64,000 bases of DNA. It comes from Antedon bifida (lineage: Eukaryota > Echinodermata > Crinoidea > Comatulida > Antedonidae). Location: positions 16,420,536-16,484,535 of the forward strand of contig OY727093.1 in the NCBI GenBank assembly GCA_963402885.1. The letters run 5' to 3'. The notes under the pieces were generated by a model. That model searched no databases. It saw only the letters and a program-made list of their open reading frames with translations, and was not told the origin of the DNA. Positions 6,905 through 16,698 of this stretch are shown here, one piece after another. Each line of letters begins with the position of its first letter. Position 1 is the first letter of the stretch. The translations under genes were made by a program, and so were the position numbers.

Positions 6905-9892
6905 TTATACATAACATGAAATATAGTGTTTTGTTAGAGCAGCCTTAAATATTGAAATTGTTTGTGAATCTTTTATGTCATTTGGTATTTGCTCCCATAG
7001 TCTAGGAAAGGAAACAAAAACAGAATTATGAAAAGTATTGCCTTTCGAATTCCAACGTAAAAGCCTACCCGGACATCTTTCACTAGTTTTAATATACTCA
7101 TTGAAAGAATGGGGACAGTAACCTTTCAACACCTTAAATCCTAATGAAAGTCTATTTAATTTAAACAAGTCATCAATAGATAATAATTCAAGCACTTTCA
7201 ACCTATGAAAATAAGATGTGTCCCAGGAACCTTCCTTTCTAAACATTATTATCCTTGTTGCTTTCCTTTGTATACTTTCTATTCTATTAATATATGATTT
7301 CTCAAATGGTGCCCACATTGAACAACAGTAGGTAACCACTGGAAGTAATAGAGCTTTGTATAAGTTCAACATAGCTAACCAGGACATATTTTTACTACAT
7401 TTTGAAATGAAACCAAGCAATCTGCTTGCTTTACAACATATATAATTAACTTGTGTATGACAAGACAACGAACTATTTACATAAACACCTAGAAATTTGA
7501 ATTCTGTAACTTTAGGAATATTGTCTGATTCTATGGTATAATCCCAGTTAACTATCTCTTTACATCTTGTAACATGCATTACGGCGCATTTGACAGGATT
7601 TAAGGGAAGTTTGTTTACATTTGCCCATTTAGCAATTAAATCTAAATCCTTTTGAAGCAATTTACAATCATTATTGTTATAAATAGGACGTGATAATGTG
7701 TGATCATCAGCAAATTGAAAAAGTGAAGAAGAAATATTATTTACAATATCACTTACATAAATCAAAAATAAAAGAGGGCCCAAAACTGACCCTTGTGGTA
7801 CCCCTGAAGTAACATTTACCCACTCTGACTTTTCTCCTCTGTAAATAACCCTTTGGCGTCTATTTGAAAGAAAATCTGTAATCCATGCATTAGTGTTTCC
7901 ACCAATGCCACAGTTATTAAGTTTCTTAATTAATCTTTTATGAGACACCTTATCAAATGCAGACGAAAAATCAAGAAAAATAATATCAATATTTTTACAA
8001 CCTTTAAGTTCTAAGCTCTGTGCCCATGAATGAAAAACCTTTGAAAGTAAAAGTTCAGTACTATACATTTGTCTAAACCCAAACTGATTTTCTGAAAGGA
8101 TATTATTATATTCTAGATATTCCCTTAAGCGATAGCAAAGCAATTTCTCAATAATCTTACAAATTATGGGAGTTAAAGACACTGGACGATAGCTTTTCAT
8201 TTCGTCTTTGGGTTTTCCATTTCTTTTGAAAATAGGTACAACATTTGCATCCTTCCATTGTTTTGGTAAAATACCTTTTTGTACAGTTAAATTAAAGAAT
8301 GTACATAAAACATTAGCCAATTGTGCCTTACATGACTTTAAGAATATTGGAAGCAGACAATCAGGTCCTGGTGATTTGGATACATTTAACTGTGAGAGGG
8401 CATAAAATACCTCAGGCATCACAAAGGGTTCACATTCAAAGTTGGTAAGACAATCTATTGTATCCAAATCACAATGCTGATCATTATCTATGCAAAAGTT
8501 GTTTACAAATTGTGTATTGAAAAGATTAGCCAACACCTTAGCATCAGATACCATTGTGTTATTTATCTTAAAGCTAATAACATCTGAGTCATTTTTTATA
8601 GACCTTATATACGCCCAGAATTGTTTTATATCAGTTGTAGCTTTGTTTGAAATATTTACAACATAATCCCGATGGCTACAATATATTGACTTTTTTAATT
8701 CCCTGCTACAAGATTTGAATTTATTTATGCTTTCTTCAGTTCCTACTTGTTTAGCAATTTTGTACAACTTTCTTTTCTTTGTGCAAAGCTTTTTGATTTC
8801 TGGAGTTATCCAGGGAAAAGATTTCGATTTTTTACATTTCCTAGTTGGTACAGATTTTGAAATTGCAAACTTGATATTACTAGAAATACTTTCCCATATA
8901 TCACTAATATTATTATATTGAAAACAATTCTCCCAATTAAAATTATCTAATATAGTCTGCATTTTTGAAAAATCAGCCTTTTTAAGAGCATATACAGTTT
9001 TAGTTATGTCCTTAGCACGTTTATATGACACTTTAACAGAGATCTCAACTGCTTCATGATCACATGATTCAAAATTATAAATTGTACGACATTTTTCAAT
9101 CAGTAGTGGATTAGAAACAAATACTAAATCTAAGAAATGTCCTTTACTATCACGTGTAATATACGATGGTTGTTTTAAGACTTGAACTAACCCAGTAGAG
9201 TTTGTTGCATCTAATAGACCATTCGCTAGGCTAGTTAAACCACTACTTTTATCTACCTGTATATCATTCCATTCAATATGTATATTAAAATCACCAATAA
9301 GCGAAACCCATTTGTACTGAGTCATTTTTCTTTGTACTTTTTCTAAATTTGTGTATAAAGCATTTGTGTATTGAATATTGGAAGATGGTGGTCTGTAATA
9401 TACACCTATAAGAATTTTTCCAATACCAGTGTAACACTCTAACCACAATAACTCCAGTATATTATCATTTAGTTCATGACACTCAGATGGTTGTAATGAC
9501 GTTTTTACAGCAATAAGTACTCCCCCACCATGTGAGTTTCTATCCTTTCTAAAAACTATATAATCGTTATTAAATAGTTGACTATCATAAATGGAATTGT
9601 CAAGCCATGTTTCTGTCATAGATATAATATCATAAAATGAAGAATTAAATCGAGAATTTATATCATGCAACTTATTTTTAACACTTCTTACATTGCAATA
9701 GAATATATTTAGCTTGTTTTTACTATCAGAACCTAATTTTGAATCTATCATAAAATCACTTTGGTTTACATTATTACTTAAACTATTATCATAAGTACAT
9801 TCAGCATTAATTTTAGCATTAGTAATAGTAATTGGTTGTGAAGCATTAACATTGATTATATTTACATTTCGTTCTTGATCATTTAACACCAT
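6905..9892 (-). CDS. LINE ORF2: AP endonuclease and reverse transcriptase, 995 aa
   Basis: The N-terminal third (about residues 60-280) holds apurinic-type endonuclease motifs: N-V-R-S, T-E-T-W, G-V-Y-Y-R-P-P, G-D-F-N-I and the S-C-D-H box. The centre (about 490-790) is the reverse transcriptase, with L-D-F-S-S-A-F-D, S-G-V-P-Q-G-S-V-L-G-P-L and the catalytic F-A-D-D. The C terminus has the W-N/F-K pattern usual in CR1-type elements, and no RNase H. The frame is intact end to end, so the insertion is probably recent in evolutionary terms. Confidence 0.93.
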   Translation of the reverse strand: MVLNDQERNVNIINVNASQPITITNAKINAECTYDNSLSNNVNQSDFMIDSKLGSDSKNKLNIFYCNVRSVKNKLHDINSRFNSSFYDIISMTETWLDNSIYDSQLFNNDYIVFRKDRNSHGGGVLIAVKTSLQPSECHELNDNILELLWLECYTGIGKILIGVYYRPPSSNIQYTNALYTNLEKVQRKMTQYKWVSLIGDFNIHIEWNDIQVDKSSGLTSLANGLLDATNSTGLVQVLKQPSYITRDSKGHFLDLVFVSNPLLIEKCRTIYNFESCDHEAVEISVKVSYKRAKDITKTVYALKKADFSKMQTILDNFNWENCFQYNNISDIWESISSNIKFAISKSVPTRKCKKSKSFPWITPEIKKLCTKKRKLYKIAKQVGTEESINKFKSCSRELKKSIYCSHRDYVVNISNKATTDIKQFWAYIRSIKNDSDVISFKINNTMVSDAKVLANLFNTQFVNNFCIDNDQHCDLDTIDCLTNFECEPFVMPEVFYALSQLNVSKSPGPDCLLPIFLKSCKAQLANVLCTFFNLTVQKGILPKQWKDANVVPIFKRNGKPKDEMKSYRPVSLTPIICKIIEKLLCYRLREYLEYNNILSENQFGFRQMYSTELLLSKVFHSWAQSLELKGCKNIDIIFLDFSSAFDKVSHKRLIKKLNNCGIGGNTNAWITDFLSNRRQRVIYRGEKSEWVNVTSGVPQGSVLGPLLFLIYVSDIVNNISSSLFQFADDHTLSRPIYNNNDCKLLQKDLDLIAKWANVNKLPLNPVKCAVMHVTRCKEIVNWDYTIESDNIPKVTEFKFLGVYVNSSLSCHTQVNYICCKASRLLGFISKCSKNMSWLAMLNLYKALLLPVVTYCCSMWAPFEKSYINRIESIQRKATRIIMFRKEGSWDTSYFHRLKVLELLSIDDLFKLNRLSLGFKVLKGYCPHSFNEYIKTSERCPGRLLRWNSKGNTFHNSVFVSFPRLWEQIPNDIKDSQTISIFKAALTKHYISCYV

Positions 9893-9928
9893 TAAGTTCG
9901 TGTCGGCTATATCTTCTTTGCCAATAAC

Positions 9929-10375
9929 TCACTTTCGCATGTCTTGAACTTGGCATAGCTTTGCTTTATGTCCGCTCTGCTTGCATTTCCAGCAGATAAC
10001 TGGACCTCCATGCCGACACACTCTATGTGTATGTCCACTTTCGCTACAGTAGTGACATCGAACATTCGCTGATTTTGTGCGCTCTTGTCTCTTGACTGGG
10101 AAGAGAATAGACACTACTTTATTTATGCTCTTTATCAGTGTAGATGTTCCATATTTGTTAAGGTGGAGACCATGGCGTGTAAACTTGGAAGCATCATATC
10201 CTTGATCGGAAGAGAATGCCAGAGTGTGGTCTATAAAACAATTTCCATAAACTGATTTCAGCATCTTATTTGCTTCTAGCACTCTCATATTTATTTCTGG
10301 ATCATCCAAACGCGGGCAAATACTTGAAACATAGATGTTACCAGATGTTTTATGCCTCAAACGAACCATATTCAA
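9929..10375 (-). CDS. LINE ORF1 C-terminal part: SGNH esterase end and two zinc knuckles
   Basis: Contains the end of an SGNH/GDSL esterase domain (segment with D-x-S-K-F-T-R-H-G-L-H-L, holding the catalytic His) followed by two CCHC-type knuckles (C-x2-C-x4-H-x4-C), as in CR1 ORF1 proteins that bind nucleic acid. The first ATG is close to the junction with viral DNA and is unlikely to be the natural start: the N-terminal half of the esterase is missing. ORF2 starts 36 bases after its stop. Confidence 0.8.
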   Translation of the reverse strand: MNMVRLRHKTSGNIYVSSICPRLDDPEINMRVLEANKMLKSVYGNCFIDHTLAFSSDQGYDASKFTRHGLHLNKYGTSTLIKSINKVVSILFPVKRQERTKSANVRCHYCSESGHTHRVCRHGGPVICWKCKQSGHKAKLCQVQDMRK

Positions 10376-11203
10376 TCATGCTCGTCTTTGTCGTCGTACA
10401 GCGAAGTGTTCAACGAAAATCTTCACATTCACAACATACCAATCGACATCGACGATGCAAACAGACCTCAGTGCAGCGATGAATCTGCCATGAGAACGGC
10501 CGAAAGCATCAAGCGTGCACTTTCGGCCGAGCTCGGCCATTTGCCCGACAATCCGCACGTCTACTCGAGCCAAGGAAGCGAAAAGTTTTCTTTACACGTA
10601 TACCAACGTTTACCGAGACCGATTGAAAACATTGACGTTCTTTCGTCCATGATGACAGCTTTGTGCAAAGTCTATCCGGAGATGAGATGCGTCGATCTGT
10701 CCATTTACGCCGGTGGTAGATCGTTGCGTTTGCCGGGATGTTACAAAATCTCATCGAAACCTATTAAACTTTTGCGTCGTGTAGGCAGCAGCGAAGGCGT
10801 CGACGTTCGTCGAGCATTGGCGCACTACTGCTCCGACAGCGTTTGTCAAACACCATACGATCTGTCACATTTGGTAAAAAAGCCAAAGAAAGATGTATCA
10901 ACAACAACCACCACCACCACCACCACCGAAGAAGTTTTGTCCGAAGAGCAGTTGAGAAAAATTGTGGACGACGTGCAACGTGTCACCGGCATGGAAATAA
11001 CGCGAACGACGAGACGAGGCAATCGTTTCTTCTTTGACACCAATGAAAGTTTCTGCCAAATGTCAGGTCGATGTCATCGTTCATCCAGACAGAAATTGAA
11101 ATATACGTTGCGTTCAGGTTATGTGAGAAGGGAATGTTGGTCGTCGAAATGTGCTCACAAATTCTTGGACGTTGTCTGGGACACGACACGACCGTCAACG
11201 TAG
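10352..11203 (+). pseudogene. AEP/UL52-like DNA primase, catalytic and zinc-binding part
   Basis: This 283-codon frame has the archaeo-eukaryotic primase signature in order: I-D-I-D-D (D32 and D34, metal binding), a K-F-S-L-H segment (about 73-77, the S-x-H motif), and V-D-x-S-I-Y...R-S-L-R-L-P-G (about 113-128). Near the C terminus (about 235-272) lies a C/H cluster, C-x5-C-H then C-x4-C-x-H, matching the zinc site that follows the core in herpesvirus UL52 and related primases. A threonine run from an ACC repeat separates the parts. The ATG at 10,352 lies at the LINE junction and is probably fortuitous; the N-terminal part lies at 6405-6750. The 3' end overlaps a convergent gene by 49 bases. 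Confidence 0.78.
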
Positions 11204-11859
11204 ATCATCGAATCGTTTGAAAACCTGTGTCCGTAATCGTTTGGCACCGGTGGATATCCAATGCTTATCTTGCCACTGTCCAAGTCTGTGCGCATGTAGA
11301 CGGGTACTTGGTCGTCGTCAGCGTCGTAACCGGGTCCTTGCACCAGTATAACATTACCGCTATCGGTGTCGTTGAACAAGGTGAACACGTACGCATTTTT
11401 TGAGTACAATGACATTTTAGAAATGCACGTGAACTGTTGATGATCATCTTCGGATCCTCGACATGGTTCGGAAGGCATCCACGTTCGATCGATGGAGCGC
11501 ATCAGAAGCGATTGCCCTTCGTCCGACACGATTCGATATCCCGTGTCCGAGGTGACGACAACGTCGCCAAAGTTCAGTCTACATTTGTGATCATCCAACG
11601 AACGATAGGCACGTTTCAGATGAACGTGAATCGTGCACACGAGAATTATGAGCACGATTTGGATGCCGCAGAGAAGTAGGCAAAACTTGTCGTTACGTCT
11701 ATCATCATGATGGACGTCACTCCTAACTTTGCTTCTATCGGACCTACGAGTAGTGATTCTGCCAGCCAACCGACCCTTCTTCTTTTCACTGGAGCCGATC
11801 GACTCGGTGTCGTCGCCGCTGTACAGATCACTGCGAGTAACGGATTGTCTTCCCTCCAT
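11155..11859 (-). CDS. Type II membrane protein, 234 aa
   Basis: About 55 basic and polar residues are followed by one strong hydrophobic span (about residues 58-79, LLLCGIQIVLIILVCTIHV) and an ectodomain of about 155 residues with a few cysteines and an N-glycosylation sequon. The arrangement predicts an N-in/C-out envelope-type protein. It overlaps the primase end on the other strand and lies immediately after a related-looking membrane gene. No family recognised. Confidence 0.65.
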   Translation of the reverse strand: MEGRQSVTRSDLYSGDDTESIGSSEKKKGRLAGRITTRRSDRSKVRSDVHHDDRRNDKFCLLLCGIQIVLIILVCTIHVHLKRAYRSLDDHKCRLNFGDVVVTSDTGYRIVSDEGQSLLMRSIDRTWMPSEPCRGSEDDHQQFTCISKMSLYSKNAYVFTLFNDTDSGNVILVQGPGYDADDDQVPVYMRTDLDSGKISIGYPPVPNDYGHRFSNDSMIYVDGRVVSQTTSKNL

Positions 11860-12023
11860 CCGTCTTCGTCGTATAAGATATTCGCGCTGGTTCTCTCACT
11901 AAAGTCTTTTACGAGCAAATCGTCTATCGATGACAATTTCTTAAAGCCAACGTGTATGTCGTGCACGAGAATAGACAAGCACGATAATAGAAGGATTGAA
12001 AAAAGGGCGACAGAAACGTACAT
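11646..12023 (-). CDS. Small signal-anchor membrane protein, 125 aa
   Basis: The ATG at 12,023 opens with a hydrophobic segment (residues 2-22) that would act as signal anchor. The frame then overlaps the downstream membrane gene by about 210 bases, where its sequence looks like read-through of that gene in another frame. The first 55 residues look protein-like; the tail is doubtful. It may be real, or a truncated copy of an envelope protein. Upstream lies a run of GGT/CAT codons read in front of the ATG. Confidence 0.4.
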   Translation of the reverse strand: MYVSVALFSILLLSCLSILVHDIHVGFKKLSSIDDLLVKDFSERTSANILYDEDGWREDNPLLAVICTAATTPSRSAPVKRRRVGWLAESLLVGPIEAKLGVTSIMMIDVTTSFAYFSAASKSCS

Positions 12024-12388
12024 GTCATCATCATCACCACCAGCACCACCATTGTCCACGTTAACGTTGTTTACATTGTCGTTAAAGAAACAACGATGAT
12101 CGTAGAGACTGTTACTGCACCCTTTAAGGTACTTTCAAAGACATGTCAATGTGTCTGTTATTTAATATGGTTTGTAGTGTGTGTCGTCATGATACTCGTC
12201 GCTTTATGGGTCGTAAACTTCATCAAACCTTTCATGTGACCAACGCAGTTTTTTTTTTTTTTTTTTTAGCATTCCCTCCTAAACTCATGGAAAACGTATG
12301 TTCTCGTTCTTCTTCGATGAAAGAACTCAAAGGTGTGTGAAGAGTCATAAATAGGTGTGTGAGCGCATTGCATGTTTCATTCGGTAGC

Positions 12389-13309
12389 ATGAAAAGAAAC
12401 GTTGACGATCAAGATGGTGCTTTTGCGCCAATAATTCAAAGAGAACGAAAAGAGCGAAAGATATGTTTTGCTGCTCAACAGACAGACTCGACTTGTCACG
12501 CGGCGAGTCGCAGTGCAGGCACAAGATTTAGGCAGAGAATGAACGCCGGTGGTAACGTGTCTTTGGTTCAGTCTACGTGCGATATAAAACAGATTGTCGA
12601 CGAACTTAAAAGGACCAGAGGTGAGTCAGACATTCTCACGCAAAGCGTACACGAATATCAGAAAGAAGAAGAAGAAGAAGAAGGACCAACATCAGAAATG
12701 TACGAGTTGAATTTACGACGAGTACTCAAGCAACTGAAAGTTCATGAACACTTTCTAGATCGTGTACGCAACGTACCGAACGAATCACTCGTTCCAGATC
12801 AGTGGACGATAGACATGCTCAATTTTAACGGGTACGAACACGGATACAGATCGGACGTGCGTGCGAACGTTCGTCGATGCGCTTCAGCCGACTGTGTATC
12901 TCGATACGTAAAAAGTGACGACGGCAACAGTTATACGTTGGGAGAATGCATGAACGTGGACGCAATGAAAGCTATTATCATGGGCTGTAATCTGACAGAC
13001 GTAGGAGCGTCAAACTACTACGGACGACCCTACTGTGTATTATGTACCATATCGAATGCTTACCTAACATGTTCAAATCCGTTGGGAGATCGTCGAATTA
13101 CACTTTGTGATTACATCACATCATTCTCTTTTCACATCATCGACGTGAACGAAGACTACGAACTGAAATGTCAAATGACACTGGACGATTCCGATGTGCA
13201 ATTCGAGTACAGTTACGTGAATGTGGATGCCATTGTTGATGTACTCAAGTGGGTGAAAGAAGAAGGTTCAGAATTGCATAGAATTGATTTTTCAATCTTA
13301 CGCCGATGA
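12389..13309 (+). CDS. Hypothetical protein with two cysteine pairs, 306 aa
   Basis: First ATG at 12,389. Basic N terminus (about 1-90), a Glu-rich stretch from a GAA repeat (about residues 102-107), then a globular C-terminal two thirds. It has C-x4-C near residue 165 and Y-C-x2-C near residue 217, plausibly one shared zinc site. The general layout (flexible basic N terminus, conserved globular zinc-binding part) is like that of herpesvirus nuclear egress lamina proteins, but I cannot align it by eye, so that is only a suggestion to test. AATAAA overlaps the stop at 13,310. Confidence 0.6.
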   Translation: MKRNVDDQDGAFAPIIQRERKERKICFAAQQTDSTCHAASRSAGTRFRQRMNAGGNVSLVQSTCDIKQIVDELKRTRGESDILTQSVHEYQKEEEEEEGPTSEMYELNLRRVLKQLKVHEHFLDRVRNVPNESLVPDQWTIDMLNFNGYEHGYRSDVRANVRRCASADCVSRYVKSDDGNSYTLGECMNVDAMKAIIMGCNLTDVGASNYYGRPYCVLCTISNAYLTCSNPLGDRRITLCDYITSFSFHIIDVNEDYELKCQMTLDDSDVQFEYSYVNVDAIVDVLKWVKEEGSELHRIDFSILRR

Positions 13310-13532
13310 AATAAAAATTTAAACAAATATATATGTGTTCTGACTCTTTCTCTTTCTGTGTGTGTACATGATGATGATGATGACGACGACGACGAATTAC
13401 ATTGCACGAATACTATTTCGTCCACTATAATCATTCGAACCAATCAAGTATCATCTTGGTAACTTGACGCCACGTTACAATAATAATTATTATTATATAC
13501 GTCAGTCGTATTCGCGAGACATAAAAATCGCC

Positions 13533-15032
13533 ATGGGGCTCAAGGGAAAATTCTCTGACGTCATTGACAGCAATGCTAAGATTAATCAATCGTTTGGTGA
13601 AAACTGTAACGATATTGTGGCCGTGATGGTGGATGCTACGCAGACATTTCACAAGATCGTCAAACGTAATATAGGAGTTCGTGTTGAGAAATGTTTTCCA
13701 GACCTACAATCCTGTATCGAAAACTCGAGCGTTATCGGAAACCTGGAAAGTAAGAATTGGCGCAATACAGACAACGGTGTGGTGAACGTGTATCAACATT
13801 TCACCGTTCAAGATGTACTAAAAGAATTTCTCAAAGACGCAATGGCATGCGCGGATGACGTTTTAAAGGTGCAACGACGGAAAAGTGATAATGTTTCGCT
13901 GAAGGCACTGCTGTTGTTTGTGGACGGCGCAGCTCCGTATGCAAAGTCAGTGGAATTGAAACGTAGACGAAGCGTTAAAAAAAAGGGAGTTCAAAACCAA
14001 GTGAACAAACTAGGTAGCGTAGACGAGAATCTGTGCGCGATTGCCACTGAAAAGGGCACGTCAGTGTGTCGACAAAAAGACGGCAGTTACATCGGCAGTA
14101 TAGAATCGTTCATCAGTAGCAGAGAAAACAAATCGTGTGTCGTTCAAGCTCTTCGATCAACGTTCGAAAAGGATCGACGATACGACCGTGAATACGCCGT
14201 TTACACGGTCGTCGGAGCCGGTTTTGATGATAGCACGACACGAGACTGGTGTCGTCTGTCCACATCCCTTTCGTCAACGCTGGAAGAGTGGTGCTGTGAT
14301 TTCGAGAGTTTTCTGCCCGATCGAAACGTATCATCGGAATCGGACATACTGTTTGGCACATTTCACGATATTCTACGCTTCGACGTACAGATTCCTTCGT
14401 CCAACATTCTAATGGAAACGTGTGACAGTGACTGTTTGTTTACGCTCACCGCCCTTCAATCAGACGCTCTACTGGTACGCAAACTGCCCAGGATCACTTC
14501 GTGTTACAGGCTAGGCAAATGGGCGAGAGACACGCTGTACTGTCCATACGCTAGTCTCAACACTCTGATTGCCGCCTCCTTTCTAGGATCCGATTTTCAC
14601 ACGCATGTCGTTGGCGTCGGTGTAAAGACGCAAGTTAACATATTCGAGTCAGGATACGCATTTCCATTCATCGAAGTATCGTCGAACGTTGTGAAACCGA
14701 TATATTCATTCTGTCGAGAAGATGATACGACATTGATCAAGTGGCACAATTTGTTGGCACAATACAACAACATGTTCTGTTTTCGATACAAAGATTCTCT
14801 GATACCGTTCAGGTACGTTCAGGAGAACATTGCTTCTTATGCAGAGGACATTGTTCAGATGACGGCAAAGTCGTGGAAGGATCGAGTGGAAAAGAACGCT
14901 AAAGACCTGGAGAGTTTGGATCGACATTTGCGGAAAATGTTCTTTTTTATCGAATACATGACCATCACTGATTCCGGAATAGATGATCGTCTACGAAACA
15001 ACGGTTCACTTCGAAAAAAATATGGTTTTTAA
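13533..15032 (+). CDS. XRN/FEN-like 5'-3' nuclease, 499 aa
   Basis: The ATG at 13,533 (context GCCATGG) gives an N terminus MGLKGKF, fitting the XRN family habit of starting right at the nuclease domain. A first acidic motif V-M-V-D-A-T-Q-T-F-H-K (about residues 31-41) matches the position of the D-x-N-G-x-x-H motif. About residues 124-140 read L-L-F-V-D-G-A-A-P-Y-A-K, close to the D-G-V-A-P-x-A-K hallmark of XRN1/XRN2. A later D-S-D-C-L-F-T-L segment may be the next acidic pair. Such enzymes digest RNA 5' to 3'; a viral copy could remove host mRNA, comparable in role to the FEN-fold shutoff nuclease of alphaherpesviruses. AATAAA follows at 15,043. Confidence 0.68.
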   Translation: MGLKGKFSDVIDSNAKINQSFGENCNDIVAVMVDATQTFHKIVKRNIGVRVEKCFPDLQSCIENSSVIGNLESKNWRNTDNGVVNVYQHFTVQDVLKEFLKDAMACADDVLKVQRRKSDNVSLKALLLFVDGAAPYAKSVELKRRRSVKKKGVQNQVNKLGSVDENLCAIATEKGTSVCRQKDGSYIGSIESFISSRENKSCVVQALRSTFEKDRRYDREYAVYTVVGAGFDDSTTRDWCRLSTSLSSTLEEWCCDFESFLPDRNVSSESDILFGTFHDILRFDVQIPSSNILMETCDSDCLFTLTALQSDALLVRKLPRITSCYRLGKWARDTLYCPYASLNTLIAASFLGSDFHTHVVGVGVKTQVNIFESGYAFPFIEVSSNVVKPIYSFCREDDTTLIKWHNLLAQYNNMFCFRYKDSLIPFRYVQENIASYAEDIVQMTAKSWKDRVEKNAKDLESLDRHLRKMFFFIEYMTITDSGIDDRLRNNGSLRKKYGF

Positions 15033-15103
15033 TACATTAGAAAATAAAGACAAAAGCAAATACCTTTTTTTTTTTCTTTTCTTTTATTTCAATAACGTAT
15101 AAA

Positions 15104-15128
15104 TGTGTGTGTGTGTGTGTGTGTGTGT
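15104..15128 (+). promoter_or_regulatory. (GT)n tract immediately before a start codon
   Basis: A (TG/GT)12 run ends 12 bases before the ATG at 15,141. Similar CA or GT tracts sit just 5' of starts at 944, 1997, 3573, 21,644, 27,703, 33,758, 40,455/40,476, 46,447 and 50,497, so this may be a leader or promoter element rather than a chance microsatellite. Confidence 0.35.
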
Positions 15129-15140
15129 AAGCGTGTGAAG

Positions 15141-16472
15141 ATGGCAAATATCGTGATAGGTGATGATGATGGAGATAATGTCCGTTCCGAAAACATTCGT
15201 CGACATCATGAAATGTTTCAGTTTCAAAACTCATGTTTTGCTAAAATAGACGACGTATCGCGAGACGTTTGTCCTGCAAAGAAACCGGGCGACTATGCCA
15301 TACAAACCGAACTGCATTCCGACTGTCAACCGTCGAGGGCGCTGTTTCCAATCGATGTTGATGCCGGCTGTAGTGTTTGGCGGTTCGATAAGGTGTCGGT
15401 GACATTGAACGCAGGCACCTCTGATCCGTCAACGCTGTACGGATGGCGATTGATGGTGATCGACAAAAAGACCAGATTAATGACGCCGGCCTTTTGCCAA
15501 AAGGCTGCCATCACATGGGCGGGTACGGCCGACGTAATTCGTCAAAACGTTACGGCCGACAAGACTGTCGAGAAAGGAGTAAGAACGGCATGGAGGGTCG
15601 AGTACCACGGAACGCTGACGGACAAGAAGACATGCGACGTGGCCGTACCGAGTATGATGAACAAGATCAAGAGTGATAACGTACGCCAAGTGTTTGGCAC
15701 GTCTCTAGTAAAACATCTTGTGGAACGAGATTTTCGCGTTGTCATCGATGATTTCCAAAGAGTCGATCATGACACACAGGCAATCATCATGCCAAAAAGA
15801 CATGAAAACTTTGAAGAATACGCAAAGTACATGCAAGAGGACGGTTACAGCATCGACGAAATTAACACGGCACACTTTGAGAACGTTGTTCACGCAGCGC
15901 TTAAGTCAAACGGTCGCTTGTTGATGGCCATCTCGGACAGGAATCATTTCGACAAGGATAACTTCAAGAGTAGTAACAAGAACGAGTACATTGTTCCGTT
16001 TCCGGTCGTACAGTCACTGGTGAGTGTCACAAAGACTTTACATTCACAGTCGAATTACGTTCTCATGAAAGATAAAAGTCTTGTGCTGGAGCTGGACATC
16101 AACAAGCAAAACAATTGTTTCGGTTCGATAGAGTTAATCTACGAATACGTGTCGGATCCGTTTCCTCTGCACACGGACCGGCCTTTGAGCGTTGATCAGC
16201 TCATCAGAAGTAACGTGTTACAATTCGACAAGACGCTCACCGACGTATTTACCGGTGGACTGTGCGAAAGTAGCGATGATGACGACGACGAGCATAGTGA
16301 TGAAAAAACACCTGTATTACCTCGTCATCATCAACGTGGTGGCGGTGGTGTTGGGGATCATTCCGGTCGTGGTCCTAGATACAACGCAAACGATCACAAG
16401 CCGAGAACGTTTAACGTTGGTGACCGAGAGCGTTTACCGAAAGGTAGGAGATTCGTTGAGGATACGAGGTAA
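15141..16472 (+). CDS. Hypothetical protein with acidic and basic tail, 443 aa
   Basis: Start taken at 15,141 because upstream codons only translate the GT tract. Residues 1-360 look globular with alternating strands; the C-terminal 80 residues hold a poly-Asp/Glu patch followed by a Gly/Arg/His-rich basic tail, a pattern common in nucleic-acid-binding or assembly proteins. No catalytic motif or membrane span seen. Size and soluble nature would suit a capsid triplex or a single-strand-binding role, but neither is supported by a motif. The 3' end overlaps the next gene by 170 bases in another frame. Confidence 0.6.
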   Translation: MANIVIGDDDGDNVRSENIRRHHEMFQFQNSCFAKIDDVSRDVCPAKKPGDYAIQTELHSDCQPSRALFPIDVDAGCSVWRFDKVSVTLNAGTSDPSTLYGWRLMVIDKKTRLMTPAFCQKAAITWAGTADVIRQNVTADKTVEKGVRTAWRVEYHGTLTDKKTCDVAVPSMMNKIKSDNVRQVFGTSLVKHLVERDFRVVIDDFQRVDHDTQAIIMPKRHENFEEYAKYMQEDGYSIDEINTAHFENVVHAALKSNGRLLMAISDRNHFDKDNFKSSNKNEYIVPFPVVQSLVSVTKTLHSQSNYVLMKDKSLVLELDINKQNNCFGSIELIYEYVSDPFPLHTDRPLSVDQLIRSNVLQFDKTLTDVFTGGLCESSDDDDDEHSDEKTPVLPRHHQRGGGGVGDHSGRGPRYNANDHKPRTFNVGDRERLPKGRRFVEDTR

Positions 16473-16698
16473 ACCACCGTCATCGACTATGATTCATTGT
16501 ACGCTTGGCTGTAAAGAACTGCGTACGTTGTTGGGCGTACGGTGCGTACGCGAACCTCCTCCAGTGTGCATAACTTACGCTTCGTGTAGCAACGGATACG
16601 ATGCAATGTACAACGTTACGTCCAGTCAATGGTCTCTAATCGAGTGTACTGCTGCTGCTGATGTTGGTGAGAAACATCGATTGTTTGTTGTAATTTGA
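16303..16698 (+). CDS. Small secreted, possibly Ig-like protein, 131 aa
   Basis: The ATG at 16,303 starts with KKH and a long hydrophobic stretch (residues 5-26), a clear signal peptide. The mature part of about 105 residues has six or more cysteines and segments resembling an Ig V-type fold (a G-D-S-L-x-I strand before the first Cys, a later W and Cys). It overlaps the preceding gene and is convergent with the membrane gene at 17,270 by 73 bases. Perhaps an immune-modulating secreted protein; low certainty on the fold. Confidence 0.5.
   Translation, partial: KKHLYYLVIINVVAVVLGIIPVVVLDTTQTITSRERLTLVTESVYRKVGDSLRIRGKPPSSTMIHCTLGCKELRTLLGVRCVREPPPVCITYASCSNGYDAMYNVTSSQWSLIECTAAADVGEKHRLFVVI

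Larger units (their letters stand above)
6750..10375 (-). mobile_element. CR1-like non-LTR retrotransposon, 5'-truncated
   Basis: A minus-strand LINE of about 3.6 kb. It carries the end of ORF1 (esterase plus zinc knuckles) and a complete ORF2 (endonuclease plus reverse transcriptase without RNase H). The 3' end is a short (TAT/TAA)n tail at about 6754-6777, as in many CR1/I-group elements. The 5' end is truncated within ORF1 at about 10,350-10,375. No clear target-site duplication is visible. It sits inside the primase gene and is more AT-rich than the viral genes on either side. Confidence 0.9.
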
